From positions 248,001 to 312,000 of the forward strand of contig JASKOT010000004.1 in the NCBI GenBank assembly GCA_032158125.1: DNA of 64,000 nucleotides, in the 5' to 3' direction. Below, piece by piece: positions 11,876 to 26,091 of the stretch. How positions within the stretch are numbered: position 1 is the first letter of the stretch; every line of letters begins with the position of its first letter. Under the pieces are notes generated by a model. It saw only the letters and a program-made list of their open reading frames with translations, did no database searches and was not told where the DNA came from. Position numbers and translations under genes: made by a program. Source of the stretch: Papiliotrema nemorosa. Lineage: Eukaryota > Basidiomycota > Tremellomycetes > Tremellales > Rhynchogastremaceae.

Positions 11876-12539
11876 GATCGTCCAGCGTCCTATACACTCT
11901 ATAAGATCAAGGAAGAGACGGTATTGCAGGAGATGGGTCGGGACATGGGGGTTGCATGGTCGATAGTGGATTGATGGACAGACGAGATTCTGAAACACGA
12001 CAGACCGAGATGACCGAGCCGAGAGTGGCTCGAAGGTCGACTTCTTCCCTGCTGAGATTCGTATGATCGTGATCTCGCACAGTCTAATCGACCACTTTCG
12101 CAGCCTCCTTATGAGTAGACTCCTCTCGTGACATGTCGAACGCATCTGGGGAAAGAGTTGAGCATGGAGACATGTGCTGCACAGGACACTGCATCCTGAT
12201 ATCCCTCGGCTTGATTCCCCTCTGAGAACCCTGACAAGCATGACGACTCGCACTCTTCCTTTTTGCCTGCGCAGCATCTTCTCACAAGCGCTCCTTGACA
12301 CCCTAGAAGACGGTAAAGATACGGACGACTGCTTTGAGCGGCGATTTGACAACACTGCTTCAGGCCCATGCTTGAGCCCAATGATGCCAACGTACGTCGA
12401 CACGGTGATGCACCAGAACCTCCTCACTGTATCTTCATCTTGCGAGAGCTTCGGCCAGAGCGGCTACAGAGACCTTGAGCGCGACGCCATTATCAACGAG
12501 AACAACCTACAATTGCCGGAAACTCGGTGACTGCCCATC
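11876..12539. other. Intergenic region between divergent units
   Basis: This is upstream of the acyltransferase (minus) and of the broken plus-strand coding region. A minus-strand frame stays open to 12427 in frame with the acyltransferase but has no recognisable content. A plus-strand frame (12174-12530) is also open but unconvincing. No other element was seen. Confidence 0.35.
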
Positions 12540-13955
12540 ATGACCCCGTCGTTCGCCTCCCTGATTGCCAAGAGGCCTGAGCCGGCCGACCGCTCTTGAG
12601 AGGGGGGAGGACTGGCTAAGACTTGCAGAGAGGGAAAAGATGTCCATGGTCTGTAATCCAGCAAAGATCCTGTAAAATGGGCTCGAGCTATAATTTCTCC
12701 CACCGTCTCAAAGCGGGCCGAAAAGCGAACCAAGTTATCTCGAAGATGAATTTTGGGAGATCTTGGAGGACTAAAAGGCGACAGATGGCTCGTCTCGGGA
12801 TCCCGAGATGGCAGTGTTGCTGGACGCATTGGAACAGGAGAGGCAAGTTCGGAAGAAGTGCATTTCCAAGATTGAACGAGGCTCTCCCACCTCAGTCACA
12901 AGTTCCGCTGACATCACATTGCAAAATGTTAATGAAGCGGGTATCAGATTAGCCTTGTGATTGCAATGTTCAGCACCCTCACCTACTGTACGTACCCAAT
13001 GCAAGCCGTGTCACTAATCTTCGGCCGATAGATATCCAGCATAGAGAAGCACTCATGTGGGCTCCGTTGAGACTTCCCCTCTATTTGATTCGTCCAAACG
13101 CGTTTCCGAGACTGAAAGGTCAAACTCGTTGCGAACACTGCGTTACCGGACTCCGGGAGCTGAATCGCCTCCAATGGGAAATGATCAAGAGCCATGCCCC
13201 ATTCCCTCTGATCTTTTCGAATCCTTACACGGAGACGATGAAAAATCAAGCATTCAGACTGACAATTTGCAGGGAGAGAGGATCCGGGACGATTTTCATC
13301 ACACCGATTGCCTCTCGCAGTTTTTCAGTGTCATTAACGGACTAAAGAGCTCTGTCGAGAACCGCTACAGACTGATCAGCGCCATTTAATACGAAACGGA
13401 AGCAATACCCAGGTCGCCAGAAGATCCTCATGAGCAAGAGGTGATGAAGGAGAGCAGTGGCGCGAACGTGCACACCAAACGGCGAGAAGCTCGAGCCGCT
13501 TTCGGATCCGCGCAGGAATGGATAGCCTGGCTTCGCCCCCCGTTCCCGCGTTTGACCCGAGCAAGAGCGAATGCGCCCTTGACGGAAGCTGACGTGCAAG
13601 ATTGGTCAGAAGTAGTCGAGGAATTTGACCCTTCGGACTGTTCTTACAATCCCAAGCAGCCTGTTCGGTGGGTGAAGGCCCACAAGGATGAGGTGATTAT
13701 CCATGAGAGGGTTCAACGGAACGCAACACCTCAGCTACTCTCGATCACCTGGAGTGCTCAGGGAGGGTCTGGTGTGAGCACATGGAGTTCATGCAGCAAT
13801 TGAGCTGGTGGTACCAGCACGCGAAGCGCAGGCCCAAGAGTGCGCGGTGGCGGGTCTTAACCAAAGGAGAGGGAGCCCAGGATAGCTGGCATTCTTCTTC
13901 ACAGCCATTTTTCTACCGGAGCTTAGGCGTTCCACTATCCTCTGATAAGCCATAG
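12540..13955 (+). pseudogene. Degenerate protein-coding remnant (or badly broken gene)
   Basis: Several stretches look strongly coding but cannot be joined into one intact frame. They include ERGEDWLRLAEREK (about 12595), SYLEDEFWEILED then EMAVLLDALEQERQVRKK (about 12735-12850), and PIPSDLFESLHGDDEK (about 13190). Beyond these lies a long segment from 13390 to 13803 containing SAQEWIAWLRPPFPR and DVQDWSEVVEEFDPSD. In-frame TAA codons interrupt otherwise continuous frames at 12772-12774 and 13387-13389. Further frame changes are needed near 12590, 12660 and 13770, where EFMQQLSWWYQHAKRR continues in another frame and closes at 13955. Both TAA codons could derive from CAA (Gln) by one C-to-T change. 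Two small introns near 12945-13044 splice well, so this was once a normal spliced gene. The family is not recognised. Unannotated introns or sequence errors are the alternatives. Confidence 0.5.
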
Positions 13956-14152
13956 TTTTGAAAGGCATGATTATCTTTGAGCTCCCGGTGTCACGGGTAC
14001 CAGTTGCCCTAGTCCTGAGCCTAGAGGTGAAATTTGATTCCGCCACTTCAAGAGCTGTTTTGAATCACCTGCATTTTCAACTTTTTAGACGGTCCACTGC
14101 GTTGCAATCTACATACATAGACCCAGCAGCGACCACCGATCAGACTGGCAAG

Positions 14153-16629
14153 ATGGCGGTGGAAAGTAAACAGGCAGCTGATCCCGAGACTGTAAAGCTG
14201 CCGGCAAGCTTGGACAAATTAGTCGCCGACATCGACTCTTCCCTTCACTTTCTGGCCTCGACTGGAGAATCAGCCCTTGCAGGCAGCGCGTTGCAAGCGA
14301 CCAAGGATATTTTCGAGCTGGGTATGTTTCATGACTGGGGTACGTAGTGAGATGCTAAAGTGATAGCTCTGGGCAATGAGGCTCGCTCCCACCCGCACCT
14401 TCACCCATTCCTCATTTCTATCCTCGAGCCGCCGAGCATATCTTTGCGCTCGAAGACTAAGAAGTCTAAGCAGGCCAAATCACCATCACCGCCTCCAGCT
14501 GCCGATCCGACATCTATACTACCCTTCACCCCGCTGACAGAGTTGACCACGGAAGGTCTGGACGCTGAGCAAGTATGGGCCCAATTGGAATTACGCGCAG
14601 AGGGTATCGTTAAAGTCCTCAAGGAGGTGGGACCGGGAGACCAGATGGATCCTGCAGAGATGGACGATATGGAGGATGAAGCAGGGTCCGATGATGAAGA
14701 CAGCGAGAGCAGTGATGGAGAGGAAATGACGGAAGAAGAGTGGGATCAGATGCTGCTCGATCAGGGAATCGACGAGGAGTATGATAGCGATGAGGATGGC
14801 TCGGAGGACGACGAAGAGGATGATGAAGACGAAGATGGAGGAATCAAGTGGAAGGACTCAGATGGCGAGAGCGACGAAGACGATGGCATGGGCTTGGAAG
14901 ACGACGATGAAGACGAAGATGAGGAGGATGGCGAGGAGTCTGGATCAGACGAGGATGATGATGAGGAAGAAGACGAAGACGAAACAGGTCTCTCTGACGA
15001 CATGGAAGAGGATGACTTGGGGGGCTCGGGGGACGATGCCGACGACGACAGGTCAGCCCTATTCGGCAACGAGGCAGGACCTTCCCGTCAGAAGAAGAGA
15101 CATCCGACGCTCGACGATGACTTCTTCTCCATCGACGAGTTTAACCGCCTCACAGAAGAGGCCGAAGCTGAGCGAGCTACCAGCGGCCGTTTGGGAGGTG
15201 ACGAGGATGAAGAGGACGAAGAGGATCTTGGAGACGCCGGAGCACTCATGCTGCAAAGTGCGCCAGATGATGATGATGGTGAGTGAGATTCACTCGTCAA
15301 TCATGGATATGATGATTGATTCCTAGACATCATGTACAAGGATTTCTTCGCAGCTCCCAGAAGCAGCAAGCCCGCTGCCAAAGGTAAAGGCAAGGGGAAA
15401 GACGGGTCCAAGGCGGACAAGAAAGGCAAAGGCAAGGCAAAAGCCGTCATTTTTGATGAAGATGACGAGGAAATGGATGTTGATTCGGTTGGAGATGATG
15501 AGGAGGATGGACGAGATGTCATGGGTAGATTCAAGGGTGATCTTTTCGATTCGGACGACGAGGAAGACGCAGAAGAGAAGAGTGCGTATGGCAAGATGCG
15601 GACGGGGGCCTATGCTGATTGCAGATCTGTCAACTCATGAGAAGCAACAGCTTGCACTCGCAAAGCAGATTGCGGAACTCGAGTCAGAGGCGATTGGACC
15701 GAAAGATTGGACATTGCTGGGAGAGGCAACATCCCGAGCTCGACCCGAAAACTCCTTGCTGGAGGAGGACTTGGACTTTGAGCAGGTGGCCAAGGTCGTG
15801 CCTGTCATAACCGAGGAACGAGTGCAATCTCTGGAAGACATGATCAAGAAAAGAATTATCGATGTAAGTGTTGGCGCTGGAAAATACAGGCAGAAGCTTA
15901 TTCCGTAGAACAACTTCGACTCCACTGTCCGTGTAAGAGCTTACGAACCTACTCCTTACCTCCCATCACGCTACCTCGAGCTACAAGATACTCAATCGAC
16001 CAAATCCCTGGCGCAAATCTACGAGGAGGAATATCAGACCGCTGCTGCCGGTGGTCAAGCGAAAGACCCTCGAGACGAGAAGCTGCGGAAGGAGCACGAG
16101 GAAATTGACAAGATCTGGGGCGATATCTGCTACAAGTTGGACGCATTGTCATCCCTCAATTTTGTGCCCAAGGCTGTGCGTTTCATTGTCTAGCCTCTAC
16201 AGAACGAACACTGACATCCAGCCGAAAGCACAAATCACCACAGTGGACAACCTGCCTACTGCCACCATGGAGTCTGCTCTTCCTCCTACCAGCGCCGCTA
16301 CAACGCTACTTGCTCCAGAGGAGATGTTTGCTCCCCCCACAGCTTCGTCACTGGTCGCTCGAAGCGAGCTTACTCCGGAGCAAGCGCAAGCTGCCCGGGG
16401 TAAGCGAAAGAGAGACAAGAAGACTGAAAGGCGGAAGCTGGGTGACTTGGCAGAACTTTACGGCAAGAAGAAAGGTGTGAAAGCCGAGAAGGAGAGAGCT
16501 CTTCAGGACCTCGTCAAGACCGGAAAGGGAGTGACGGTCGTTGGAAAGGGCGAGAAGGAGAAGGGCAAGGCGGCCAAGCGGGCAGCTGCAGAGGAAGCGA
16601 AGAATGACTCCAAGCGGCTGAAGCTGTAG
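14153..16629 (+). CDS. MPP10: U3 snoRNP protein MPP10
   Basis: Exons from ATG 14153 encode the small-subunit processome protein Mpp10, which works with Imp3 and Imp4 on the U3 snoRNA for 18S rRNA maturation in the nucleolus. The central part is extremely acidic (about residues 160-300). It is followed by family blocks: DDFFSIDEFNRLTEEAE, IMYKDFFAAP, GPKDWTLLGEATSRARPENS, LLEEDLDFEQ, AYEPTPYLPSRYLELQ and LDALSSLNFVPK. A basic tail ends KNDSKRLKL. Introns lie after FEL (about 14320), after DDDD (about 15280), after EEK (about 15578) and in three further places, each restoring the frame. The length fits the family. The gene is convergent with PPM1; the two stop codons are 46 bases apart. Confidence 0.92.
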
Positions 16630-16675
16630 AGTGGCAGACCTTCATGTCACCGTTACTATGTTTTTGTGAGAAGGC

Positions 16676-17957
16676 CTATAGTAGTGCTAAAGCTAGGCCT
16701 TTGCTGCCCGATGCCACACAGTAATGACTCAGTACCAGACGCAACTCCTCTATTTCGTCCAAAAATTCCAGCTTGGATATGCTGTCATCAGTACTGAGGA
16801 AAATCCACGCTTTGAAGCTTACCGGACGAGTTCTTGAGGGTCAATGACCTCTTGCCTAATCTGCCAAAGGCTTTTGGCGCTGCTTTTCTCAAACCCCGAG
16901 CTACCGAGCTTGTCATCTGTGAATCTGGCTGCTTGCGATGCGACGTTGGGGAACGGCTCAGACCCAGGTATCGATAAATGTCTTGCCTGTCAATGTCAGC
17001 TGTATGACAGGCATCGCACTGAGGTCTACATACTGCCAGGTTTCTCTTCATGACTGCTCCGAACGTGTCGCTGCGGATCAGCCCGTGTTCTCAGACAGCA
17101 ATCAACTCGCTCGAGTCCACACATCTCATATACCACCCCTGCTACCCTATCGAATGTCCCGCCAAACCAGCCTGTTATCTCTCGACTTAGGCTAGGCTGC
17201 ATATAGCAGAAGACGCATTCTGCCAAGAACAGTGTCGGCTTTTGCGGGTCTAGCAGTGGCAGGAGATGGGCAGTCAGGGAGTCGGATGGAGTGTCTCGTA
17301 AATCCAGTGGAAGCGATACGAATGACGCAGATTCCAGTTGTGTACCTCCTTTGCTGACGGTATATGATTTCGATGGCAGGGCTCCTGGAGGTCCCATAGA
17401 CGCTGGCGAGTGTATCAACCGTGACGAGTCCTTCTGTGCCGTGTCAAGCAGCGCTGTTAACTTTGGTGACCGTGATATCCTTTGCGCTTTCATCGATGTG
17501 AGATGAGGAAAATCAATCTCCACATAACGAGCTATACTTCTGCCGCTGCTCTTAGAGCATCAGCTGGGACCCTCATGCTACAGTTGAACCAACCTTGATT
17601 CTCCAGAACCGGCTATCACTCCCCGCACCGAGAGACACAATCTGTGAAGATGCGCCTGCTTCTTCCAAGAATCGATCAACTAGCAGGTCGATGGCTTTGG
17701 TCCGATGATGAGTCCCAACATTGATCAAAGGCGATCTCCGACTTGACGAAGCTTCGCCTTGACCCAGACGAGGCGCTCGGTAGAGCAACGCGGTGAACGG
17801 GTCATCCAGATAGCCTAGCGAAACTGCTGAGCTGCAGTGATTAGCAGGGTTGTCGTGCAGAGTAGGAATCAACGTACAGACGAGAGGCTGCAGCATCATC
17901 ATCTGTCGATCTGATGGCATCGTCTGGATCCATGCGACCTCCCGAAGCCCTTGACAT
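16676..17957 (-). CDS. PPM1: Leucine carboxyl methyltransferase 1 (PP2A methyltransferase)
   Basis: The encoded enzyme methylates the C-terminal leucine of the PP2A catalytic subunit using S-adenosylmethionine. Visible family blocks include DDAIRSTDDDAAASRLSAV at the N-terminus, GYLDDPF, PLINVGTHHRTKAID, the SAM-binding QIVSLGAGSDSRFWRI and RYVEIDFP. Later come PTLFLAECVFCYM and the C-terminal LEFLDEIEELRLVLSHYC. Start: MSRASGGRMDP in the frame required by DDAIRSTDDDA; the inner Met is also possible. Introns join AAASRL to SAV, and RIK to SSGRSIARYVE, in phase. One intron appears to begin with GCGAGT: it joins YEMCGLD to DTFGAVMKRNLA only if a GC donor is used. The gene is divergent from MCM5 (258 bases between starts). 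Confidence 0.9.
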
Positions 17958-18215
17958 TGCCGTGGTCGCTGACTATGATGGATCTCAATATGAAACATGG
18001 AGACCCCAAACCGAGAGATCGATCAACTGATAACGTCCCTTCCAATAGATGGAAGAGATGCCACGTCATTGCTCTCGTCTTTTGGGTGGCAACGCGTCGA
18101 CGCGTTTTTGGACAGAACGCGACCTAGAACATGGAATATCTCATCTTCATTCAACCTATACCGAGCACTATCGCTTGCTCAGCATCACTGATCTGCTCAA
18201 CAAAATCAGGCAAAG

Positions 18216-20904
<2,689 letters not shown>

Positions 20905-21302
20905 GGATGGAGATCTCTCAGTCATCGTTTCGGTACTTCATGATTGTATGTTTGACTCGACATGTATTACTTGCTTCTCAGCAGATTGTGCACTCTGAAA
21001 ATGCCACTGTTTCCTGGTGTACGCTCGAATGCCAACAGATCACTCGAACACCTGCTATTTGCACCCTGAACAGCTGCATCACACAACAACCACACTACAA
21101 AATCATTCTCGTGATTGGGAATAGACAGATAATGAGGTCAGCTTTCGACGCAAGAGAAAAGATTTGGAACCTTGCTCCTAGAGAGCTCGCGAGATTTATT
21201 GATGTGTCCTCTGTCGTGGTCATGATCGAGATGAGGTCACTGGAATGGAGTTGCCGACGGCCAATTGACGCCGTTATTGCTACCAGGCGTACCTTCATCT
21301 TC
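20905..21302 (+). other. MCM5 downstream region
   Basis: This stretch follows the MCM5 stop. A plus-strand frame runs through it to 21419 but has no coding character and overlaps MCM5 in another frame. It probably contains the 3' untranslated region. Nothing else is supported. Confidence 0.35.
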
Positions 21303-21867
21303 CTATGGGTGGACCCTCTTTGCGATGGAAACCGCGGACACAGAAGTCGAAACCGAGGACGATATCGATGGGCAACGGAGCGAGAATTCAGCGATGTTAA
21401 GACGCACAAGTTGACTTAGCAAGTCATGCATGGATTTGGTGGGGCAGGTGAGGAATTCGCGATTGATCTCCCTGGCGATATCCCTTATATGGTCCGGATC
21501 CAGGGCGGCGACTCTCGCCTGGCCATCTTCGGTCACAGTACCTCGTTTGAAAACATTCCTCGACACTGCGCCTCTGACCGTCTTGATAGAAGCGTCTCGA
21601 AGAATGACACCTGGGATGGAGGTTTCAGAGACATCTCGGAGTTTCGACTTGAAATAACCTGTGACGGTATGCCATGAATGTTGATTCGCACTGTTTGCTG
21701 GCCCTCCGGTCACGACCTATTCATCTGGGAGTGAGCGTCTTGTTAGATTTGCAGGCAAGGTGAAGACTCGTTTCGTCTAAGTTGTATAAGCGCTTGAGCA
21801 GAGTCTGTACTGCTACATCGTTCCACTGACAATAATGAATCCTCGAATGCCCACTGAGGTGGCTCAT
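21303..21867 (-). CDS. Uncertain hypothetical gene
   Basis: The minus strand reads MSHLSGHSRIHYCQWNDV from 21867. After an unresolved junction comes a coding-like segment that includes SKLRDVSETSIPGVILRDAS, RNVFKRGTVTEDGQARVAAL and DPDHIRDIAREINREFL, and the frame closes at 21303. I do not recognise the protein. A competing frame around 21750-21920 is also open, and the junction near 21720 could not be placed on good splice signals. It may be a real short gene, part of a longer one reaching to about 22240, or a remnant. Treat the boundaries as approximate. Confidence 0.3.
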
Positions 21868-22344
21868 GGCATTTCACTGGCAAGAGAGAGATTGAGAGAG
21901 TATACGAGGGTAAATAGGGGATCAGCAAAATCTCATTTCGCGGTAGTCAGCTTATGTATAGCTCGGCACCAGGGTTTTCCCAGGAATCGGCTCGTCAACC
22001 GAACAAGTTGCGAGGCACTTCACATGTTCCGGCAGGTATGTCCTTTGTCGGAGCTCCTGAGACTTCTTCCCACCTCATCACAGCGGCCTTCAGAAGCATG
22101 ACTTGTTCAAAGTTCCTCGTCGGGGACAAGTTGATACCCCCTCTGAACGCGTGTCCATCCCATGACCCCCTATGGCGAGTGTCGTCGCCTGAGAAGCCAA
22201 GGCAGAGATATACGTAGACGGGAGGTCATGCTTAGTGTCTAATAATTTTGTCAGCTTTGTGATCTCGCAAGCCTTTCTCTAGCGCAGTCTTTCAATCCGC
22301 CTCTTCAGTTTGTCATGTTCAAGATACACATCAGCAACTCTCAT
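21868..22344 (-). other. Coding-like but unresolved stretch
   Basis: On the minus strand a segment at about 22020-22210 reads RGGINLSPTRNFEQVMLLKA followed by VMRWEEVSGAPTKDIPAG, which looks coding. It has no visible start, and a TGA follows LFG. It could be an exon of the gene at 21303 or a remnant. No known family was recognised. Confidence 0.3.
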
Positions 22345-23185
22345 TCATCTCGCTAACGTCTCCGAAACCTTCGAACAAACTCTAAGAAACCTGATGTCCC
22401 GACAAGGCATGGTCCGCGGTATAGCGTCAAGACATATCAAGCAGTCGCTCACCCCGACTGGTTGGCAATGTCCCAATTTTCTGCTCCGCGGTCTGAGCTG
22501 CTCTGCTGGGTAGAAGTCGGCAGAGGCTGAGAGCAACCTGTTCTCACGCTTGGACACGCAGAAGTATTGGCATGTCCACACGGTTTCCGACCTAATGTCA
22601 AACAGGTGTCCAAAATCTTCCGGGCAGTGGAGACACACTCACCTGCAAGTGAATGCGAGGAGCATGACCCCCGAGTCTTGAACAGATCCTCAAGGTCGCA
22701 AGTCAACACTCTGGGCTTGGGCTTCTCTCTTTCAGCTCTGTCATTGAGGCTAGCCACGGATGAAGCGATGGTGCTTCGTACCTCCTCGGGAGACAACGTG
22801 CAGACTCGCACATGATCTTCATCAGACAGACTTCCCGACGCAAAAACACGGCGGGTGAATCATTGTTTTGGCTGTGTCTACCACCTTGTCTCTGAGGAGA
22901 GTCACTGTGGCGTCATTGCTCAAGACAGCATCAGTGATGTCTGTCCGCTTGGCAAGCGCCGTAGAGGCAGAGTTTGCCAATGACTTTGCAAATGTATGCC
23001 AATTGTGGACAGGCTGAGCCTTGCCAGACATCACATCTTTGGCTACATGTATCAGCATTTGAGCATTACGCGGTCTCTGTTTTGGACTGACCGTCTTTGT
23101 CGTACAATCTGCAGAACGCATCCTTGGCAGCAATGTCATACCATTTGGATGGCTCGTACCTGAGGGTCGATGCATCTGTTGACAT
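22345..23185 (-). CDS. Hypothetical protein, about 230 residues
   Basis: ATG at 23185 opens MSTDASTLRYEPSKWYDIAA, then KDAFCRLYDKD. An intron (GTCAGT to TGTAG) joins in phase to AKDVMSGKAQPVHNWHTFAK and LANSASTALAKRTDITDAVL. Phase-consistent introns then lead to VRSTIASSVASLNDRAEREK, LTCDLEDLFKTRG and, after an intron with a TTTGACATTAG end, RKPCGHANTSACPSVRTGC. The last exon is either read to TGA at 22449 or spliced again to FLRVCSKVSETLAR ending at 22345. The protein is soluble in appearance, with no signal peptide and no family that I can name. The second intron is less certain than the others. Confidence 0.5.
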
Positions 23186-24022
23186 GGTTCAGCAAAATCT
23201 GCGTAGATTGGGAATGTTCTGGTAAAAGTAGACGAAATGGGACTTTTGAGGGAGTAGAGTAGTGTTCAGCCATTCTGAGGGGCTGGCTTATATTTGTTGC
23301 CACAACCACCCTGCCATCGGTGTCACTCGTAGTATCCTTTCAAATTTGGCCCAGTTCCCCAGCCCACACAGGACTGAGCGGGCCAGAAGCTGGATTGTAA
23401 GAGCTCTACTTCGAGATCCGCTGACCTGTGAAAGGATATGAAGGGATCGCGCCGCCAGAACGTGCAGCGCAGCGAAATGCGGGGTCATATATCCCTTGAC
23501 ACGATTTTGCGAGCTGCACACACGTTTCCAGGGGCATAAAGGATCTTTTCAAGATCAGGGGACGCCAGCTTCTCCTACCTGTCGAGACTATATCAGGGAC
23601 TTGTTCGCTTATTTGCTGCTGATCGTTAATCGTTGAAGTCGATTTCCTGTCAAGATTGGAAGACCACGAGCGTTACGATGCCTTTCTGAATGGCGGTAGA
23701 ACCATCTTGCGCCTCAAGTGCCGATGGTATCCAGAAGTAGACGGCGCTTCCGCGGCGGCAAATGGGTCTCTCATTGGGACAAATCTGATGGCATATCGAA
23801 TGGCCGCCTCAAGCTGTTTCCCATCTCGACCTTCAAGAACGAGCATGTAATTTCATCTGGACTAACAGCACGTTTCTCTGTGCACTATAGTCTCACGCTT
23901 CCTCCACTGCATTCGAAATGGACAGGACTCGGTGCGACCTCTGACCTTCTTGTTTCAGACACGCGTCAATCCGCCACATGCGTAGAGAGGGGGTTGAGTT
24001 GAAGTGTTTCATGTTGAATCAG
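23186..24022. other. Intergenic region upstream of the septin-like gene
   Basis: Open frames exist on the plus strand at 23656-24002, for example one reading GGKWVSHWDKSDGISNGRLK near 23750. This could be a 5' exon of the septin-like gene, but no clean start or splice donor was found. Otherwise nothing is recognised. Confidence 0.35.
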
Positions 24023-25853
24023 TGGGTGGTCAAGGCGACACACACTCAGGACCCCCATCCTTCGACGACATCAACAACGATCATGATGCATTCAGATTTC
24101 TACTTGATCCCACATCGCCATGGCCCCATCTATCCTGCGCAAGAGAAGAGGGGACAAGTCGAACCCCTCGGCTCAACAAGGAGGACTTGAACCCCCACTC
24201 CACTCCGGCACTCCTTATCTCTACCGGATCTCACTACACCGTTACTTGATCCAGCATCATGGGAAGAACTACCATCCCTTTCTGCTATACCTACCAGAAG
24301 TACACCTAAAAACACCCCTTCGCCGCCTCACTCTGCAGGAACTACTGGGACAGTCACGCCTCGAGCGAGAAAGACGAGTTTGATCAACCATGGATCGCCT
24401 ATACAGTTTCATAGACCAATCACACCCTGGCAAGTGGTCAACAACGATCATACCCGAGCGGTCGAGGGGGGAACAATGACCACCCCGCCTGGCACTGAAG
24501 ATTTCAGGACGAGCAGGGCAAAATGGGGACGTGATAGTTTGGCGTCTTCTACCTCTACACCGGGATTGAGTCTCGGACGCGGATGGAAGAAACGCGCCAA
24601 GAGTAGAGTGACCAGCAAGCTAAACTTGGTGGTGGTTGGACCTAAAGGAGTGGGGAAGAGCAGGTACGCTGATCGTGAACGTAGGCTCTCAGAGGGAATA
24701 ATGCGCCAGTTTGATACAGCTCTTCATCGACTCGCTGGATCAGGATGGGGGGAACAGATCATCAACAGGTTCGAGCAGCACCCCATCATCACCCACCGCT
24801 CCTGGTCCCCCTGTCCAGGTGGTTGGACCGACCACAAGAATATCATCGAGAACCTTGAATGTCACAAGCGATGCCTACGAACGAATGTCTCTTCGATTGA
24901 TCGATACACCAGGTCTGGCAGCTGGGGACGACCTAGTCGAGGTGAAAGAAAGGGAACGGGGACTTGCGGGAGTGGTGATGATGGTGGAAGAGAGGTTTGG
25001 CGAGGTGATGAGGGAAGAAAGCAGGATCATTCGGAGGGCTACTAGAGGCGAAGATGACTTGATTCACCTAGGTGAGTGTGTATAACTGCTTGGGTATCCG
25101 CATGGTTGACGTCAGTGCTTTACTTGATAGATGCGAGATCAGTCTTGCACCCAGTTCCACCTCCACAAATGGTGGACTGGTCGTGCGTTGGAGTCTTCGG
25201 TGACAGCCCAATGGAACCCAGCACCAACTCGACGCCGAGAGCTGAACCATCCTTGCATGCAAGAGATATCGAGATGGTAAGCAACCCCTGTCAGTCCCAC
25301 GCTGACTGTTGAGATTCGGCAATTGAGCGTTCGAGCCAATGTTCTTCCTATACTGGCTCATAGTGACTGCTTGACGGTTTCCGAGCTGGATCAGGCTCGA
25401 AAAGCTGTCCGTCGAGATCTTTCCGGTTTGGATGGCGGAGGTTTCGGCATTTTCGCTGAGGGAGAAGGGTCGGAAGACTTGCCAAGAGGTCCAGCCGCCG
25501 TTATCGAGAATGACACTTTGTCCCGAGATTCCAACTCACGTCCTCCTACGCCAGCTTCTTCAATCTTGTCAGACCATATCCCATCGTACCCACTTGCCGT
25601 CTTTAGCCCCGAACGATCGGAAGTAGACAAGTTCTCGAGGGGATTGGTATGTGGTCCGGCGAATGTGTTGAACCCGGAACACAGCGATTTTATCATGCTG
25701 CGCGATGTTATCCTGGGTAGTCATGCCAAGGTATGTTTGTGTTTGCAAGATATCTGTTGATGCCAGGCGTTGAGGATGACGACCCGTGAGGTACTATACG
25801 AGCGGTACCGAACGGAAAAACTGCTGGAGAAGCAAAAGGCGAAGAATCGATAA
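24023..25853 (+). CDS. Septin-type GTPase-like protein (5' end uncertain)
   Basis: Exons with good codon use encode a protein with a P-loop (LVVVGPKGVGKS, G1), a DTPG switch (RLIDTPGLAAGDD, G3) and RANVLPILAHSDCLTVSEL. The last corresponds to the septin segment N-V-x-P-V-x-x-K-A-D-x-L-T (G4), here with His-Ser in place of the usual Lys-Ala. Septins are filament-forming GTPases of the bud neck. This one has a long Pro/Ser/Thr-rich N-terminus and an acidic insertion (about 25430-25600), and it ends in a short basic tail EKQKAKNR. The P-loop exon is joined by an intron to LIQLFIDSLDQDGG in phase. Upstream exons (GPPSFDDINNDHDAF, then SWEELPSLSAIPTRSTP) are plausible, but the initiator was not located. 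It is divergent enough to be a septin relative rather than one of the core septins. Confidence 0.6.
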
Positions 25854-26091
25854 TCGATCCGACTTTTACCAAGGACGAATTAAAGCCACGCAACACATTG
25901 TCCGCATCAATATTATGTTAATCAGTCGATCAACTTATCAGTGGCTATCTCTATCGATAAGCTGAAATCGTTTGTATCTCTGTTTGTCCCTCTTGATGAT
26001 TTTCCGGTAATCTGATCATCTGCAATGACACGTACATGACCGAGAGGACTGGAAGCTATACTGGTCGACTGATTACTGAGATCCAGGTCAT

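Noticed and set aside
11582..12427. 281-codon minus-strand frame as one protein
   Set aside because: Only its last third belongs to the acyltransferase first exon; the upstream part lacks conserved features, so the start at 11875 was preferred.
14761..15300. Minus-strand frames encoding almost pure Ser/Pro/Leu opposite MPP10
   Set aside because: They are antisense shadows of the Asp/Glu-rich GA-repeat codons of MPP10 and have no independent coding signal.
24711..24790. Sequence resembling a tRNA T-arm (GGTTCGAGCAGC)
   Set aside because: It lies in the septin-like coding exon, and no cloverleaf partners are visible around it.
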